A stretch of DNA of 64,000 nt from positions 1,350,912 through 1,414,911 of the forward strand of contig OX030956.1 in the NCBI GenBank assembly GCA_943735955.1, written 5' to 3'. Each line of letters opens with the position of its first letter. Position 1 is the first letter of the stretch. The notes below the pieces were generated by a model that saw only the letters and a program-made list of their open reading frames with translations, searched no databases and was not told the origin of the DNA. This DNA comes from Piscicola geometra (taxonomy: Eukaryota; Annelida; Clitellata; Hirudinida; Piscicolidae). A program made the position numbers and the translations under genes. Positions 47,763 through 61,717 of this stretch are shown in pieces.

Positions 47763-50700
47763 GGTTGAAACCACTTTTTTCACAACAACCACTCCATCTA
47801 CTACAGCTTTTGTTGATATTGAAGCTAAAAATCATCACATTATAAATATAATGAAGTTGTAAAAGTAAAATGATTTGTTATAAAATGAAAATATATCCCA
47901 AGACTTGCATCAGAAGTCATTTAAATACTCAAAAAGTATTCATAATACATACAATAGAATAGAATCAAATCAAAACAGTAATAGGATGAATAGTAAAAAA
48001 AATGGCTTTTGAGGCTTAAATGGACGAAGGAGCAGACGATTAAAGCGATTGATTAGAATTTCCTGCGCATCTATAGACTTATTACGTTGTCCGGCCTCTT
48101 GGATTTCCACTACTAAATCTCTTTTCCTGCTCATTTAGCTACTTATAAATAAATAAGTTCATCATTTGTGTATAAATATCAACGAATAAATTATTCTTTG
48201 TATGTTTTATTATGTATACATTTGTTTGTTAATGATTATTTTGCTATACGGGAACACAAGAATCACGAACGCACGAATGCATGAGAAAGAAACTAAATTT
48301 CCTATTATTTTCGCCTATCAAGAGCAGAAGCGGTTTATGAGAATAAATATAGATTTTGTAGCTTTTATCTTTTGGTATTCGTACCGGAATTCCTAATGAC
48401 TTGACCTGATTTCCGCGGAGTATTCCATGCTTTTTCAATTTTAACTCCAAGAAGAATTTGGACCTTAATGAGATTTTAAACTTTTATTTTTGTATACTTT
48501 TTTTCTTTACCTGATACATAATATTAAGGATTATTCAACGATAGCTTTTTATTTTTTATAATGTTGCGCGTACTTCCGTTTGTTATTCTACAACATTTAT
48601 ATAGAAACATTTTTACAATTTGAATCTATATCTTTTTCGAAAAACCAACTTTACGCCGATCACTTATTCTGAGTCGGATGTTTGTGTGACAAATGACCGG
48701 TTAAAAATTAAATCTTGGACTGGAGAGTTTCCGCTTTTTTATTTTTTTACAAAAAGTTTCTTAGAACTTATTACTGACGATTGATTAGTTTAATTCGCTA
48801 TAATAATAATAATAAATATTATATTATTAAAATAGCTTTTAAACTTTCAAGAAGACAATTCTTACAATATGTAAAAGTGTGTGTTGTGAGATAAACCCGT
48901 TTAGATAATTTGCTTGTTATAGAATTTGAGAGAATGAAAAAATAGAAAATTATTTTATGAACAAATTAATGAATAGGGAATTGATTCATTAGAGATGTCT
49001 TCCATAAACTGCAGCAATGCTTCCAGTGCGCATCGGAGAATAATCTCCCTCAGCTCATATATAAACATTTTTCTCTGCGAGTTTGTTATCGTGGAATTAT
49101 TGGTGTTTTTATTGCGATCAGTTTGTTTTTTCATTTACATATTTTATGAATTTTTTTTTCATTATGACCGGGAAAGTGAATAGAATGTTTCAAGAAAACA
49201 ACATCTATTTTGATAATATAACCGAAAAAAAGTCAGTTAGAATAAATATCCATAGGTTATTATTTTTCAAAAGTTTTTTTCCATTTCATAAAGCAGATCT
49301 TCATGCACCATAAGCAAGAAGACACTCGAAAGCGCAAACATTTGTCCGGTCAAATAGTCACCTGTCTATTACATTTTAAACCACGCCTCCATTCTTAAAC
49401 TCCACCCTTTCTATCTTATTAAAGATTCATATGCATACTTATTATTGCTTGAATTATAATTTTGTTCTTAATTTAATTGTTTTCTGCTCACTCACAGTTG
49501 ATTCGTAATTGTTATTCTATTTCAAAAAAAGTTAATTAAAATCGTAAAATGAATGCTTTGTACGAATTAAAAAAAAGTGCATAGTTGAAGCAACACATTG
49601 AATAATTTAATAAAAACTTTTTTTTATATTTATATAAAAATAGAGGGTTAACATTTATTTTTGAATATAGGATACATTTAATAACTGATGTTTTTTTCAG
49701 TTAAATATAATCAATAGTTAATTAAGCAACTTTATTTCTATCAACAACAACAAATTGTATCGAAAAAAATTAATGTATTTGTGAAAAAAATGAATCAGGA
49801 AGATTGATTTCATTTTTCCGTAATCCACATCTGAGTTTGGTTTACAAATAGTCATTTTCTGCTCCATCAACTAGCATTGACCCTCCATTCATTGAAGCTA
49901 ACATGGCTTTTACTTATTATTTCCAAATTAATTAGACTTAAAATTATTTTTGTGAACAATAAACGACATTTTATCTACAAGTATTAAACATTATTTTGAC
50001 AAAATTGATAAATTTTTTTTAATAATAAAAATAAATGATATTGAAAGTTCTTATAACTAATTTAAGCCCAGCATAATAAACAAAGATTTAAATATAACTC
50101 CAATAAAATAAATCAAATATGCATAGATACATACAAAGTGAACGATAAAATGTCGGAAAGAATTAAAGGATATGGTAGAGATAGTGAGAAGAGCGCAAAA
50201 TCTATAAAGAAAGATCAATCAAAAAATAAAAACATCCGCTGAAATAAGACTACAAATAATTCCATAAAGGGAGATACGACTAAAACTCAAACGTGCGTAA
50301 TGGTGGAATTCTATTGGACGCTGCAATGCCGAATGCAGACTCCAATCAGCGTGTGACGGAGACAACAGTATCTTCGAGTCATTCTTTATTGGCTAATTCC
50401 ACCTAGTGACGTCGGCAGTTATTTTGGAGAATTCGCATACGTTTATAGCATTGTTTCTTCCATATATTCTCTTTAAATTTAATAGCAGCTTCGAGAAATG
50501 TTTAAGCGCGTGTGGGTGTGCGTGCTTGCGTGTGGATGTGTTTGTTGGCGTGCGTGAGGAAATTAGTATAAAGTTGAGAGAAGTTTTTGATATAACATGT
50601 CCATTGAACAAAATAAAAAATATCGAGTTTCAATAGATTTCACCAAAGCTTCAATTTAAAAAAACAAATTTAAACATAAAAACTAATGTTTTTTGTGAAA

Positions 50701-50827
50701 CAAAGTATGGCAAAAATATTCACAATTTATTGAAGAAAAGCAAACTATAAGGTGCATTGCGAAAAGTTTCTTCAGCAGTTGAGAGAACATTCACAAGAAG
50801 AGCAGTTATTTCGGTTAGAAACCCGAA
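47763..50827. other. Gene-poor region, part 2, and 5' flank of dachshund
   Basis: Mostly AT-rich. A minus-strand open frame at 48134-47970 (54 codons, starting MSRKRDLVVEIQEAGQRNKS) looks somewhat coding but is unsupported. From about 50300 the sequence becomes richer in promoter-like motifs (see separate entry). Confidence 0.4.
50341..50414 (+). promoter_or_regulatory. Candidate proximal promoter of dachshund (CCAAT boxes, CRE-like site)
   Basis: Within 500 bp upstream of the start codon a short, less AT-rich patch holds CCAAT (50342-50346), an inverted CCAAT, ATTGG (50388-50392), and TGACGTCG (50407-50414), one base from a consensus CRE. The clustering in otherwise AT-rich DNA suggests a promoter. 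Transcription start and 5' UTR are not determined. Confidence 0.35.
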
Positions 50828-53800
50828 ATGAGCAACGATTACGCCTTCAAGAGCATGGAAATCTCGAGCCACAAGCTCACAAACCAGCATGACGGCTGCA
50901 ACAACCAGTCCAACAATCATCCCAGCAACCATTCTCCCATAAACACTTCTTCACCAAACGATCCACTCAACAAACATTCTTTCTTTAAAAACTCTTCAAG
51001 TTCGCATTTCGACGAAGATAGAGCTTTCAAATACAATCTTTCGGACGCCTCAGAGAAGCAAGAAAAGGAAGAGAAAACCACCAATATATCCTACCCACCC
51101 TCGGTGCATTTCAACGAAAAGAAAGCTAACGACAGATGCGTGGACAAGTGTTCAGCTTCAAACAGCAAGTATCAAGCGGTTGATGACAAATCTTTCCACT
51201 CGAACAAGTACAACCACTCCTTCATGAACCAGCAAAGAGCACCATCTTCCTCGCAAAATTTTCCGTCACGACCTGCTGACTTCACACCATTCCCTCTTCT
51301 CGTCTCTCCAGCTTCATCAGCGAGAATTTCATTCCTAGCCAGCAAGCTTTTATCACCAAACACTCCACCTGTGCATCAACCCTTTTCCAACCATTCGTAC
51401 CCATTCTCTAGCCACTTCAACTCTCCTTACCACTATCAGAAGTCTGGCTTCTACCCTCACCTCTCACACCAGCATCTAGACACAAACTCAGGCCTCGAAG
51501 GGTCCGGCTGTCGTCTGATTGAGTATAGAGGAGCCCAGGTGAGAATGTCTTACTTATCTAGTTTACTGTATTCTTCAAACTGTATTCCATAATCATGTAA
51601 ATATTGGAAGCCAAACTAAATTTGCAGTCGAGTTGTAACTCTGAAAGATATTGAACGTTGAAGTGTTTTTAATATGCTCATAATTTCTTGGAATTAATGT
51701 TGTGAAATATTTAATTTTTAAATTTTTTGAATATTGACTTATTCAATATTGCTCCATCAGGTGGCTGCTTTCCGAGTAGAGACGAGAGAGCTGATTTGTC
51801 TGCCTCAGGCGTTTGATTTGTTTCTCAAGAATCTGGTAGGTGGCTTGCACACGGTGTACACGAAGTTGAAGAGGTTGGACATCACTCCCGTAGTGTGCAA
51901 TGTGGAGCAGGTTGGTGGGTTGGTAGTCTGTTGATGGCGTTTTAGGTTAAATATGGTCTGGCGTGTGTTAAAAGGCAGTATTAGAGTTGTTTCTAGAAAT
52001 TTAGAATTTTATGTTGACCAATTTGAACTGTGAGATTGAATGTTTATTTAATTTCAAAACCCGACCTAGGTCCGTATTCTGAGGGGCTTAGGGGCCATCC
52101 AGCCCGGAGTGAACCGGTGCAAGTTGATCTCGCCTCAAGAGTTTGATGTTCTCTATGAAGACTGTACAAACTCAAGGTTGTATTTTTAGTTTTAACTTTT
52201 TGAATATTTTCAAGCCTGTGGAATTTTTTTTTCAAATCTTATTTTCAAGTTTTTTTCTAGTTCATAAACTATTATTTTTGTTAACTTCTAAACATTATAT
52301 TTATTTTGTTTCATATCTTCAAAAAAACTAATTTTTTTATATTCTTGATTCGAACCTATTATGCATTGAATCACCGCCATTAGAATTAAATGCGAAATAT
52401 GTATTATTCATAGTTTCGCACTACTATTTGGTCCGATTATTGTATTGTTTCAAACGAGTTAATTGTTTTGAGACAATCTAAACAATTTATTTGCATTAAA
52501 TTTTAAAAATTAGTTAAAATTGTAATTTTTAGAAGCAAGAGTTCCAAAAAATCTAAATTAGTGAAATAGGCTGAAAAATAAAGTTAGAAAACCTCAGTAA
52601 AAAATGCCTTGGCAATAAAAAAAAGAAAAATGATTATGATTCTTTCACAAAATGGTACATTCTATACCAAATAAAACACAAAAAGTATTTTCATGAAGAA
52701 AAAAATTATAAAACAAAAAAAAGTATTTTTATAAAATGAAAAAAGTATTTTTCTGAAAATAACTACAATAAAGAGCGGAGTAGTTGTCGTGAGGCTTATT
52801 GATGTAGAACAATGTTTCAACGACCCTCCATTCGTTACCCGCTCGTCTTGAAGCCTCTCTCGGCGAGTCAATGACATTCATCCGTCTAGTTATTTACTCG
52901 TCCATCACTTCAGGCCTCGATCCATCTACTCATGAACTCATCCGTTGACTCAAGAGTTCATCCATCTATTCTTTTGTTTTATCCCTACACATCGACGTTT
53001 TTTAAATTCAAAACACTCAAACAGAATATAAATATCAGTAGAAAAATAAATATTCTTAGTTAATTTTTCATGTAAAAAAAACAATTAATACAGCAATTGA
53101 GAAACCATCTAGATTGTTAATAAGTTATGGACTCCGAAATTCATTATTACGGCCAGATTCACAACTCTCACCTTCTATTTGACTCATGCAAATACCCTTC
53201 TGAGCAGTAAGCATTTATTAAGTTCATCAAAAAGTCCTGTTAACGAGAAATGCATCTCAATGGTGTTAGGAAAAATAAGTTTTATTGTTGTTTAAAAAAC
53301 CATTAATGTTGGCCTTTAGACACATTTTTCATAGAATATATATATATATATATATTATGAATTAAAATGAAATAATCATCAATTAAATTTTTTTAAATAA
53401 AATAAGCACTAAGTTGTGCCAAAGAGAAGAGGGTGGAAGCTGTTTGTATTGCAACACGAACATAAATCACAAACGTCAGCTCGTTCGAATGGCCATTCCA
53501 CAGACGATGGCCGTAATAAGAGCAATAAAAATATTGCTGCGAAATAGCCATATTGAAAAAGGGATAAGAAAAATAAGCCTTCTCATAATCCTAATGGGGC
53601 ATATACGAATTATTTGAAGTGGATGTTGGTCTAACAATTAATTGATGTTACATTTCAATAAATTTGACTTATTTTGAACATCGAATTTTTGTTAGACATT
53701 TGTGTATAAAAATAAAGTGTAAAAAAATGTTTTAATAAAAATTAAGTTATTTAGGCTTTAAAATCAATAAAAGAATAAGAAAAGAAATAGGATTAATATA

Positions 53801-56800
53801 TCAATAGTGCAAGATCCGGAGGATCACCTTAGAAGCCGGAATAGAGAGTGGCCGTTGGTTCAAGTGAAAGACCTTTTCGGCCGTTAAGATTACTAAAGAT
53901 CTTTTAAAGAATTAAAATGACTCATATTTCATAAAAACTAAATATAAAAAGAAGAATGTTGAAGAGTTTGTGCACAAGAAATTATGTAATTCATTAAATA
54001 CGTTTTGATAAGTGTTATATGTTTATAAAAGTAAATGAATAAAGATATTGCGTAAGTAAGCGACATTGTTAGCACATCCTCTGACCTTTGGGCAGTGATG
54101 AAACGTAGTTTGTACAAGGCAAGAACAACAGTGTCAAGCCATAGATAAGGAGATTTTGAAGAGAGAACAATAACAAAACAGTTGGCCTTTGAGTGTTTTA
54201 TTCAATGTTTGAAAAAAAAAATTTTTTTTATATAAATTAAAAAAGAATTTTTTTAAAAATATTAAATTATTTCAAAATAAATAAACAGTAAAGACAATCA
54301 AAAATAAATCGATAATCTTTCCGCAAACTCAATCAAGAAACCTATTGAAATATAGAAAATGCCTCACTTACTTTTGAATTAATAACAATGGAAACTGACC
54401 CTCGTTCTACCTCTTTCGCAAGAGACCTCAGGGTCAAGCAATTTCACCCAGAATCATCGGCTGTCCAGCCTTTATTCCCGCTATGATTGAGAATGCACTG
54501 AATGCATTCAGGCTGGATCTTCAGACTTATTAAGTTCTTATATAGAGTAGTTCAAACTTAGTTTTATTTTTCATGATTTGAAAAACAACTTGAGAGCTTT
54601 CATTTTTTCAATGAAAGGTGTTTTATTGTTTAAAAAAACAAAGAAAACTTACAAAGATTTGTATTTTATTTCAAAATTTATTTTGTCATAAAAAACTTTT
54701 TTAGATATGCTACACTTCAAAAAGGCGAAAAGAAATCGTATGGGAAAAGGACTGAGAAGGAGAATAAAAATGTTAAAAAGCGAAAAAGGATTCAAGTGAT
54801 GTATGTTTTCCATTACAATGGGTCTTGTCCGGGTTATTTCAGTATTAATGAAGAAGCTTTTCGCTGATCTATTCTCATGTTTAAAAAAATATTTTTCCTT
54901 CAAAGGCACCTCATCAGTAATGAAAGTTTGTGTCGTCGTTGTAATGAAGATGCCATTGCTCGTGTTCGTAACATCCATGCAGCCAGTTGAACTAGTAGTT
55001 ATTGCCAGATTTAGTGATCTTTACGCTTTTTAGTCTAAAAAAGTGTTTAATTTGTACAAAGTTTATAGAATAATTTTTTTGCATGAATATTCCGTTAAAT
55101 AACTGAAATAGTAATAAATCTATGAATTCATAGAAAATGACCAATAATATTATATATAAAATCACAAATACAGCTGAAAAGAATAAAAGAAAAAATAAAA
55201 GGCCCTTGTTGAATATATTGCTCGCTTAGGCGTGAATAATTGTGTGTGAGCTGGCGGTTATGTTGCGAGAAATACTCTTTAATACACGGGAAGGAGGCTT
55301 TGTGAATATAAATAAAGAGCATTTCTTGAAAATATTAAAAAAGAATCAATGTAAAAAAATTCATCAGAGGAAAAACAAATAAAGTTTAATAAACATTTTT
55401 TCATCGCTTTTTAGTTTAACAAATTAATTGTGTTATTTAGTCGAATGCCTTAAAGTTAAAATATTAAAAAAAATATAATGAAGAAAATATAAAAAATTTT
55501 GATATTAAAAAAATAAAATTATTATAGTAATTGGTTAACTGTTTCAAACTTCAACTCAAAAATTTTTATAACAAAAATATTTGTTATAATAATATTTTAT
55601 TAAATTTAAAAGAACAAATAAACGTTTTTATTCTGAAAAAGTAAGTCTTTAGAATCGATTGTCGATAAAGGCATTTCTAACGACCATCGTGATTCGCTTG
55701 GTCAGTGACGTCACTCAAATGTCTGAAAAATGTCATATCAATAGAACAGCAATTACGATTAAGATATTTTTTAAACTTTAAAATACATTAAAATACTTTT
55801 ATGTTTACTTAAAGTTCAAAATTTATTTATTTTTATAGATATTTTTGTCACCAATTACATAATTGTAACAAAGATTTATAAATGTTTATTTGTAAAATAA
55901 TAACGTAAATTTTTTTCATTATAATTTAAACCATTTATCTATATATTTAATAATAGAATTTCACTCCATATTTTTTAACCATATCGAGATTGATTGAATA
56001 TTAAAATCAAGATTAGTAAATATATTCAATAACCACCATACCATACCATGAACCATTAATGAAATAGTTGATTTACTTTTCTAAATGTAGTGCCCGTCCT
56101 GGCAGGCCTCCAAAGCGGTCACCACTTTCCAACAGCAACGAAACCCTTTCCGAAAGCATCAAAAGACCTAAAATTAACAACTTCTCAGAGTATTTCTCTC
56201 AGAATAGATTGCTCGGTATGTTTTTTTTCTTTTTTTGAAATTTACGTTTTTTTAATGTTTTAAAGATTTATTTTTAAGTTAAAACTGTGTATTTACGTTT
56301 TTTAATGTTTTAAAAATTAAAAAAGTGTATTTATTTTGTTTAAACTTTCACAGAAGGCACGAAGACGGCTGGATATTGCTTCGATGCACACCAAAGGGGA
56401 ATGGTTGGATCCGGACCTTCTGTGCTGTCGCCTCTTTCCACATTCTCACATAACTACCTTCCATTCCTGCAAGGCACCCGCTTTCAACACGTTCAACAGC
56501 CTTTGCAGGCTAGAAATATGTTTCAAAAGCGCAACCATGAAGTCGCTAAAAGTGAAAACGAAGCTATGAGTAAAAATCTTCTAGAAATGTTCAAGGCAGG
56601 AATGAACGTAGGTGAATCAAAAGAAACTCAAGGCTGGGAGATGCCTTCAAAGTTCGATCAACTAGCCACGTCATCTCCACCTTTTCCTCTTCCATTCAAC
56701 ATCACTCTTCCGATGAATTCTATGCAGCAGTTTCCAATGCCAGTCTTCAATCCTTCTTCATCTTCTTGCGCTTCCTCTTCCTCTGATCTTTTGTATGCCC

Positions 56801-59800
56801 GTTCAAGCGTTAATTCTTTTATGCCTATGCTTAACTTTTCTCCATATAATTCTCTTTTCAACCTAGCATTTTCTGCTGCTGCCATCGCCAACTACAAAAA
56901 CCGAATGAGAAAAGACCTGGATCACAGTGCTGAGAAAAATTCCCCGAATGAATCCAATGGTGGGCAAGTGCAAGATATTTACTCAAAAGCTGAAGAAACA
57001 CCAAATAACAATTTACAAAACTGTCTGAATATGAGGCTTTTGAAAACACAGCCTGATATAATGAAAGACCTGAGTAGCCAATATAGGCTTTCCGTTGATA
57101 ACATCAAGAATCTCTTTAGAAACAACCAATCGGCCATGGAAAAGTGAGTTTGAAATAATTTTTTGAAAATATATCACCATTGAAAGCATTTTGTGAGTCA
57201 TTGTTTGTGAACATTAAATAAAAGCCTTTTATAATGGTTTAAAAAAGGATAAGAGCTTTGGCGAAACTTAAATTAAAAACTTAGCGAAAAAGCACATGAT
57301 TAGAAAGTGAAAGTTAAACATGATTCTTTTTGTAGTTTCTAAGTAAACTGCACAGTTTCGAAAACAATCGAACAATTAAGAGTTGAGTGCACAGGCATAG
57401 AAATACTCACACACCATTATTATTCATATTTGCTCCAGACAAGCTTTCCATTTCAAGCTTCCAGCTCACCCAGGCGTTTGATTGCTTTGTAAAATCAATT
57501 CAGTAAAGTCTTTCATCTTTAAAAGCTTTTGAAATTCTTCAGACATATATAAAAAAACAGTTATACACGAATCTATTTTATTTTTAAAATTTGAGGTACC
57601 TGGAAAAAAATAATTTTATCGATAAAGGATAAATAAAGCGGAAATATGGAATCATTTTTAAACATTCCTCTTGCTCAATATTTTCAATGATGAGGGTTAA
57701 GAATAAAATGTGAAAATTAATTTATTTTGTAGTGCCATTTGGAACCATATAAGAGAAAAAGAGAGACCAGAGCCACTGCTAGATAGCCGAACTGATAAAA
57801 GTACACATTTAAAAAAATTATTAATACAGATTTATATAGATACATTGTAACATTTCAGTTTTAAATTTAATGATTAAAAAAATATTTTTATAATTTTAAA
57901 AGTATTAAATTTCATAAAATTCTAAAGTAAAAACTTGTTTTTTTATCTACAAGATCAGGATAACAAAGCAGTAAGAGAACCGTTGAACTCAGATGAAGAT
58001 GCCGATGATCTAAACCTTGAAATAAATGACGTGAAAAAAACAGACGATCTAGAAAGTTAGAATAATCAATTTTTTGATATTTTAAATTATAAGTCAATTT
58101 AATTTTAATATTTATTTAATTTAAACGTTTACGAAAACTTCCAGCCACGCCAAAAAAGAAGGCAGGCTACTCAATTAACTGGCTGCTGAACAAAAAGTGT
58201 AACGATGATGAAGGGGATGTAAGAAAAAAAGATGAGGAAAACTTAAACCAATCAACACTTATCCAAACTACAGATTCACAAAACAAAATTCATTTTTCCA
58301 ATCTTGAGAAAAATGCTTCAGACATGCAGACTAAGGAAGATAGTTCCTTCCTATCAGTTGGAGAATCAATAATAGATTGTTCCAAGTCTAGTAAAATTAC
58401 AAACGGAGTGATTCAAGACGATGTTAAAACAGACAGAAAAATAATCAAAGAGGTTTTGAGATGCAAAGAAGAAGAAGAAAGTATAAAAGAAATAGAAGAT
58501 TTGAAAGGACTGTCTAGGCAGGCGCAGTATGACTCCATGAAGCAGAGGATGAAGCCGCAAAAGGACAAGAAGTCCATGTACCCCTTCGACATTCTCTTTT
58601 CTAATGTGGAAGTATGTCTTTCATTATTTCATTGAAAAGACATAATTATTTCTCCAAAAAATAAATAACTAAATGACTTTCACTTCAAGTGTTTGATACT
58701 TTCTAATGTGCAATTCTTTTAAATCGTTCTTATCAATTATATTTCAGACGGTTTTCAAAGTGACAAATAATAACAAAAACAACAACAATTACTTGGAGTA
58801 TAAACACAAAATAGAAAAAGGTAAAATTATTATTTTATACTTTTACGTCTCATATTTTCTCGCATTAGTCCTACAGTCCGGCATATAAATGTCCTTATTT
58901 CAAAAGATAAAACTATCTCACTCTCATCCTCAAGACATTTTTCATTAAAATACTTTTTATCCAACATTTTCAACTTTTCATTTAATCTTTTTTTAACATG
59001 AAAAAATCATTTATTTTGTATTTTGATTTAAGTTTAATCATATGAAAAATTATTTTATAGTGATGTCATTAACTTTTCTTACAAATATATGCTATTTCAA
59101 GGCAATTAACGCAGGAAGTATATTCAGTTAATTATTTTGACTTAGTAATTAAGGAAAAAGATAACCGATAAGAATCATGAAGATTTTCTTAGATTGATTG
59201 GAAAAATATATTTTCAAAATTTGAAACTATTTAACTTCTATCACATAGGTTTATACATTTAATTTGGATTAATTATTATATCACGAGCATTATCCTCAGC
59301 GTGTTATTATTGTCATTGATATTAATGTGTTTATATTGCCTGAGGCGGCAAGATGTCGTGTGGGCATCCAGGCTTCATAATTCGACGCAGTCCATTTGTT
59401 GGCCGACAACTATGGAATCACGATTGAGTAATATTAAAATAAATTTATTTCCATTATATTAATTGGTTTTTGCAAATGCTTACCACAACTCGAACAGGTT
59501 AATAGAATAGTTAAAACTTTACTTTTATTTTTAAAAGCAGTTTAAAACAATGTAAAAAAATTATTTTTAACTTGTATGCTTACGTATTATATTAAATAGA
59601 CAGAGTTTAGGTGAAAAATGTGATTTAAATAATAATAAAATATTTCCAAAATTAAGTAAGCCAAAAGCAAGATTTGAGACCACAAGAGGCGTTTGCACAT
59701 GCATGCAGGTGCTGACTCTCACACTTGACAAAAGGCTTTGTAGCCAAAACTACTCTTTGCCGCTTCTTTATTAGTCTGTCAGACTCATTGAAATTTATTC

Positions 59801-60725
59801 TTCGTCTTGCAATGCCGCCGATATGTCTTAGATTTTTGAAAACTTTGACTTTTGTTTCAAACATCGTAAACAAACTTAAACCATTTTAGATTTTTTTCTC
59901 TCGTTTTTTTACATAATAAATCTAAATAATAATAATTTCTATTTTATAGTATAAAGTAGACATGAAAACTATAGATCCAATAATAATATTTTAGTCTCGA
60001 TTAACTCGATAATTTTTGAAAACTATATTATACGAAGATATAGGAATAATTGAAGGTAATTCAATTTGTGAAACAAGAATCGCTTTTAATCTTTTGCAAT
60101 GGTTATGAGACATATGCGAGAAAAAGGCAATTTTTCATCAAATTACCGACCGCCTATAAGACGTTCAAGAGGCATAAAAATGCAATTACAGCCTAGCAAT
60201 AATCGAATTATATTGTTTTCAAGCCTATCGAATATCAGCACATGTGCCTATCTAGCCTTACATCTGACTTCTTCATCGTAGCTACTTCTTATTAATTCAA
60301 AATTGTTAATTATCGCCACTTTAACACGTCACTCGACTCGACCATATGTCACTTAGGCGTCCAAGAACACCTCTAGCACCGCTACAATAAATCGTTTAAG
60401 ACATCGAAATAGAGATGATTATTAGTGGTATTATTGCTATTATAAGTTGAAATTTATTCATTTTTTGTTAATATTTTAAAATTTAATTTATACTAGAAAA
60501 CTAAAACACAATTATAATAAAATTATCCACACATATGCTCTGAATACAGAGATGCTCTTAGAAAAGTTGGAAAAAGAGAAGTCAAAGAGGATGAAGTACG
60601 AAGGAGAACTGAAGAAGCTGATAGGTCAAAGTCTCAGCCAAGAAATCTCCCCACACGCCAGTCCAGTCAACCTATCGCCTGTCTCTTCCCACTCGGTTGA
60701 CGCTTCCTCCAGAGAATTAAACTAA
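50828..60725 (+). CDS. dac/DACH: Dachshund-family transcriptional cofactor
   Basis: Ten exons: 50828-51538, 51761-51910, 52070-52176, 56091-56215, 56354-57143, 57733-57800, 57954-58055, 58145-58611, 58748-58820 and 60550-60725. They total 2769 nt, so 922 residues. The Dachbox-N (SKI/SNO/DAC DNA-binding fold) is nearly unchanged from other animals: LICLPQAFDLFLKNLVGGLH, TVYTKLKRLDITPVVCNVEQ, VRILRGLGAIQPGVNRCKLI, then ARPGRPPKRS after the fourth-exon junction. The rest is low-complexity Ser/Asn-rich or charged linker. The last exon encodes a short coiled coil (MLLEKLEKEKSKRMKYEGEL), equivalent to the Dachbox-C region. DAC proteins act with Eyes absent and Sine oculis (Six) in eye, neural and limb programmes in the nucleus. 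The model has long introns of 3.9 kb (52177-56090) and 1.7 kb (58821-60549). An HTH-like linker exon may have been missed. Confidence 0.92.
52177..56090 (+). other. Large dachshund intron 3
   Basis: No exon seen. It holds an imperfect array of ATCCRTCTACT-like motifs at about 52890-52975, a short TA-rich run at about 53336-53356, and a perfect CRE-like TGACGTCA at 55706-55713 embedded in GTGACGTCAC. Large introns of developmental regulators often carry enhancers, but nothing here proves one. Confidence 0.4.
58821..60549 (+). other. Dachshund intron 9
   Basis: Non-coding for dachshund. A minus-strand open frame at 59873-59652 (73 codons, Cys/Lys/Arg-rich, starting MFTMFETKVKVFKNLRHIGG) lies inside; its status is unknown. 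Confidence 0.4.
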
Positions 60726-60817
60726 GCTAAAGAATTTTCTGGCGTCACCATGAGTAGAAAAAGCTGCGCACTTTTTGATTAATTGTGCTTTCTTTAAGAT
60801 ATAGTATATGTTTATAT

Positions 60818-60823
60818 AATAAA
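60818..60823 (+). terminator. Polyadenylation signal of dachshund
   Basis: AATAAA about 95 nt after the stop codon, followed by a T/GT-rich stretch (CCTGTTTTGTAAATTTT), a good arrangement for cleavage and polyadenylation. Confidence 0.6.
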
Positions 60824-60825
60824 CC

Positions 60826-61717
60826 TGTTTTGTAAATTTTAAGAGTGTTATTTTATTTTGAGAGAAATTAATAAATTGTCTGGGATCAACTTCATCGTAA
60901 GAAAATACTTTTGAGAGAAGTTTGAATTAATGATTTTGTTCATTAAGTTGTTATATTTCATACAAATATTAATTTATGTATAGAAACATGATTTCATTAA
61001 AATATAGAAATCAAACTTAGAAAAAACTGAAATATTATAAATATAAACATTATATTTATAAGTTATAAAAATCAATGAGAATATGGATCTAGAAAAAATG
61101 TTCCTTAACTGAATTGCCATACTTTTCCATTGCTAAAAACTATAACTAATTGTCTATGAATTATTATAAAGTGAATTTATGAAAGAGTTTTGCTTCTGAT
61201 CCTGAAATATTTTGTAATAATTTATTGGTACACGAAACAAATCGATCTCATATTTTTTATAGTTTCTTTTTCAAGAACTATTTTAAAATAAATTGTTCAA
61301 ATGACATTTTTATCATTATACCAATAATGGAAATTTTTAATAAAATAAATATCTTGGTGTTTAATTGAAAGAATTTGAAAATTAGTTTTAAATGTTTATA
61401 TTTTATTAACTTAATTTGTATAAACTTCGAAGGCCAATTCTATCAGTACTAGAGAATATAAATTTTGTAAATGTGAAAATGAATAAAACATACAAGCTAT
61501 GATTTAATTCAGACTTTGAAAATTAATAATATGAAAATTTAACAAATATTTGAATACACTTTATTTTAATTAAATAAAATATAAATACATTTTGTTATGT
61601 TTATCTACGTAAATTCAAAATCTTTGTTTACATCCTTAAAACAAAGTATTATGAAAAAGTTATTAAAATTTGATCAAATTTCACAGTTTCTTTAGCATTC
61701 AAAAAAGTATTTCTTCG
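60826..61717. other. Spacer between dachshund and the CDC50 gene
   Basis: About 0.9 kb of AT-rich DNA that must contain the 5' flank of the CDC50 gene. No repeats or exons seen. Confidence 0.4.
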
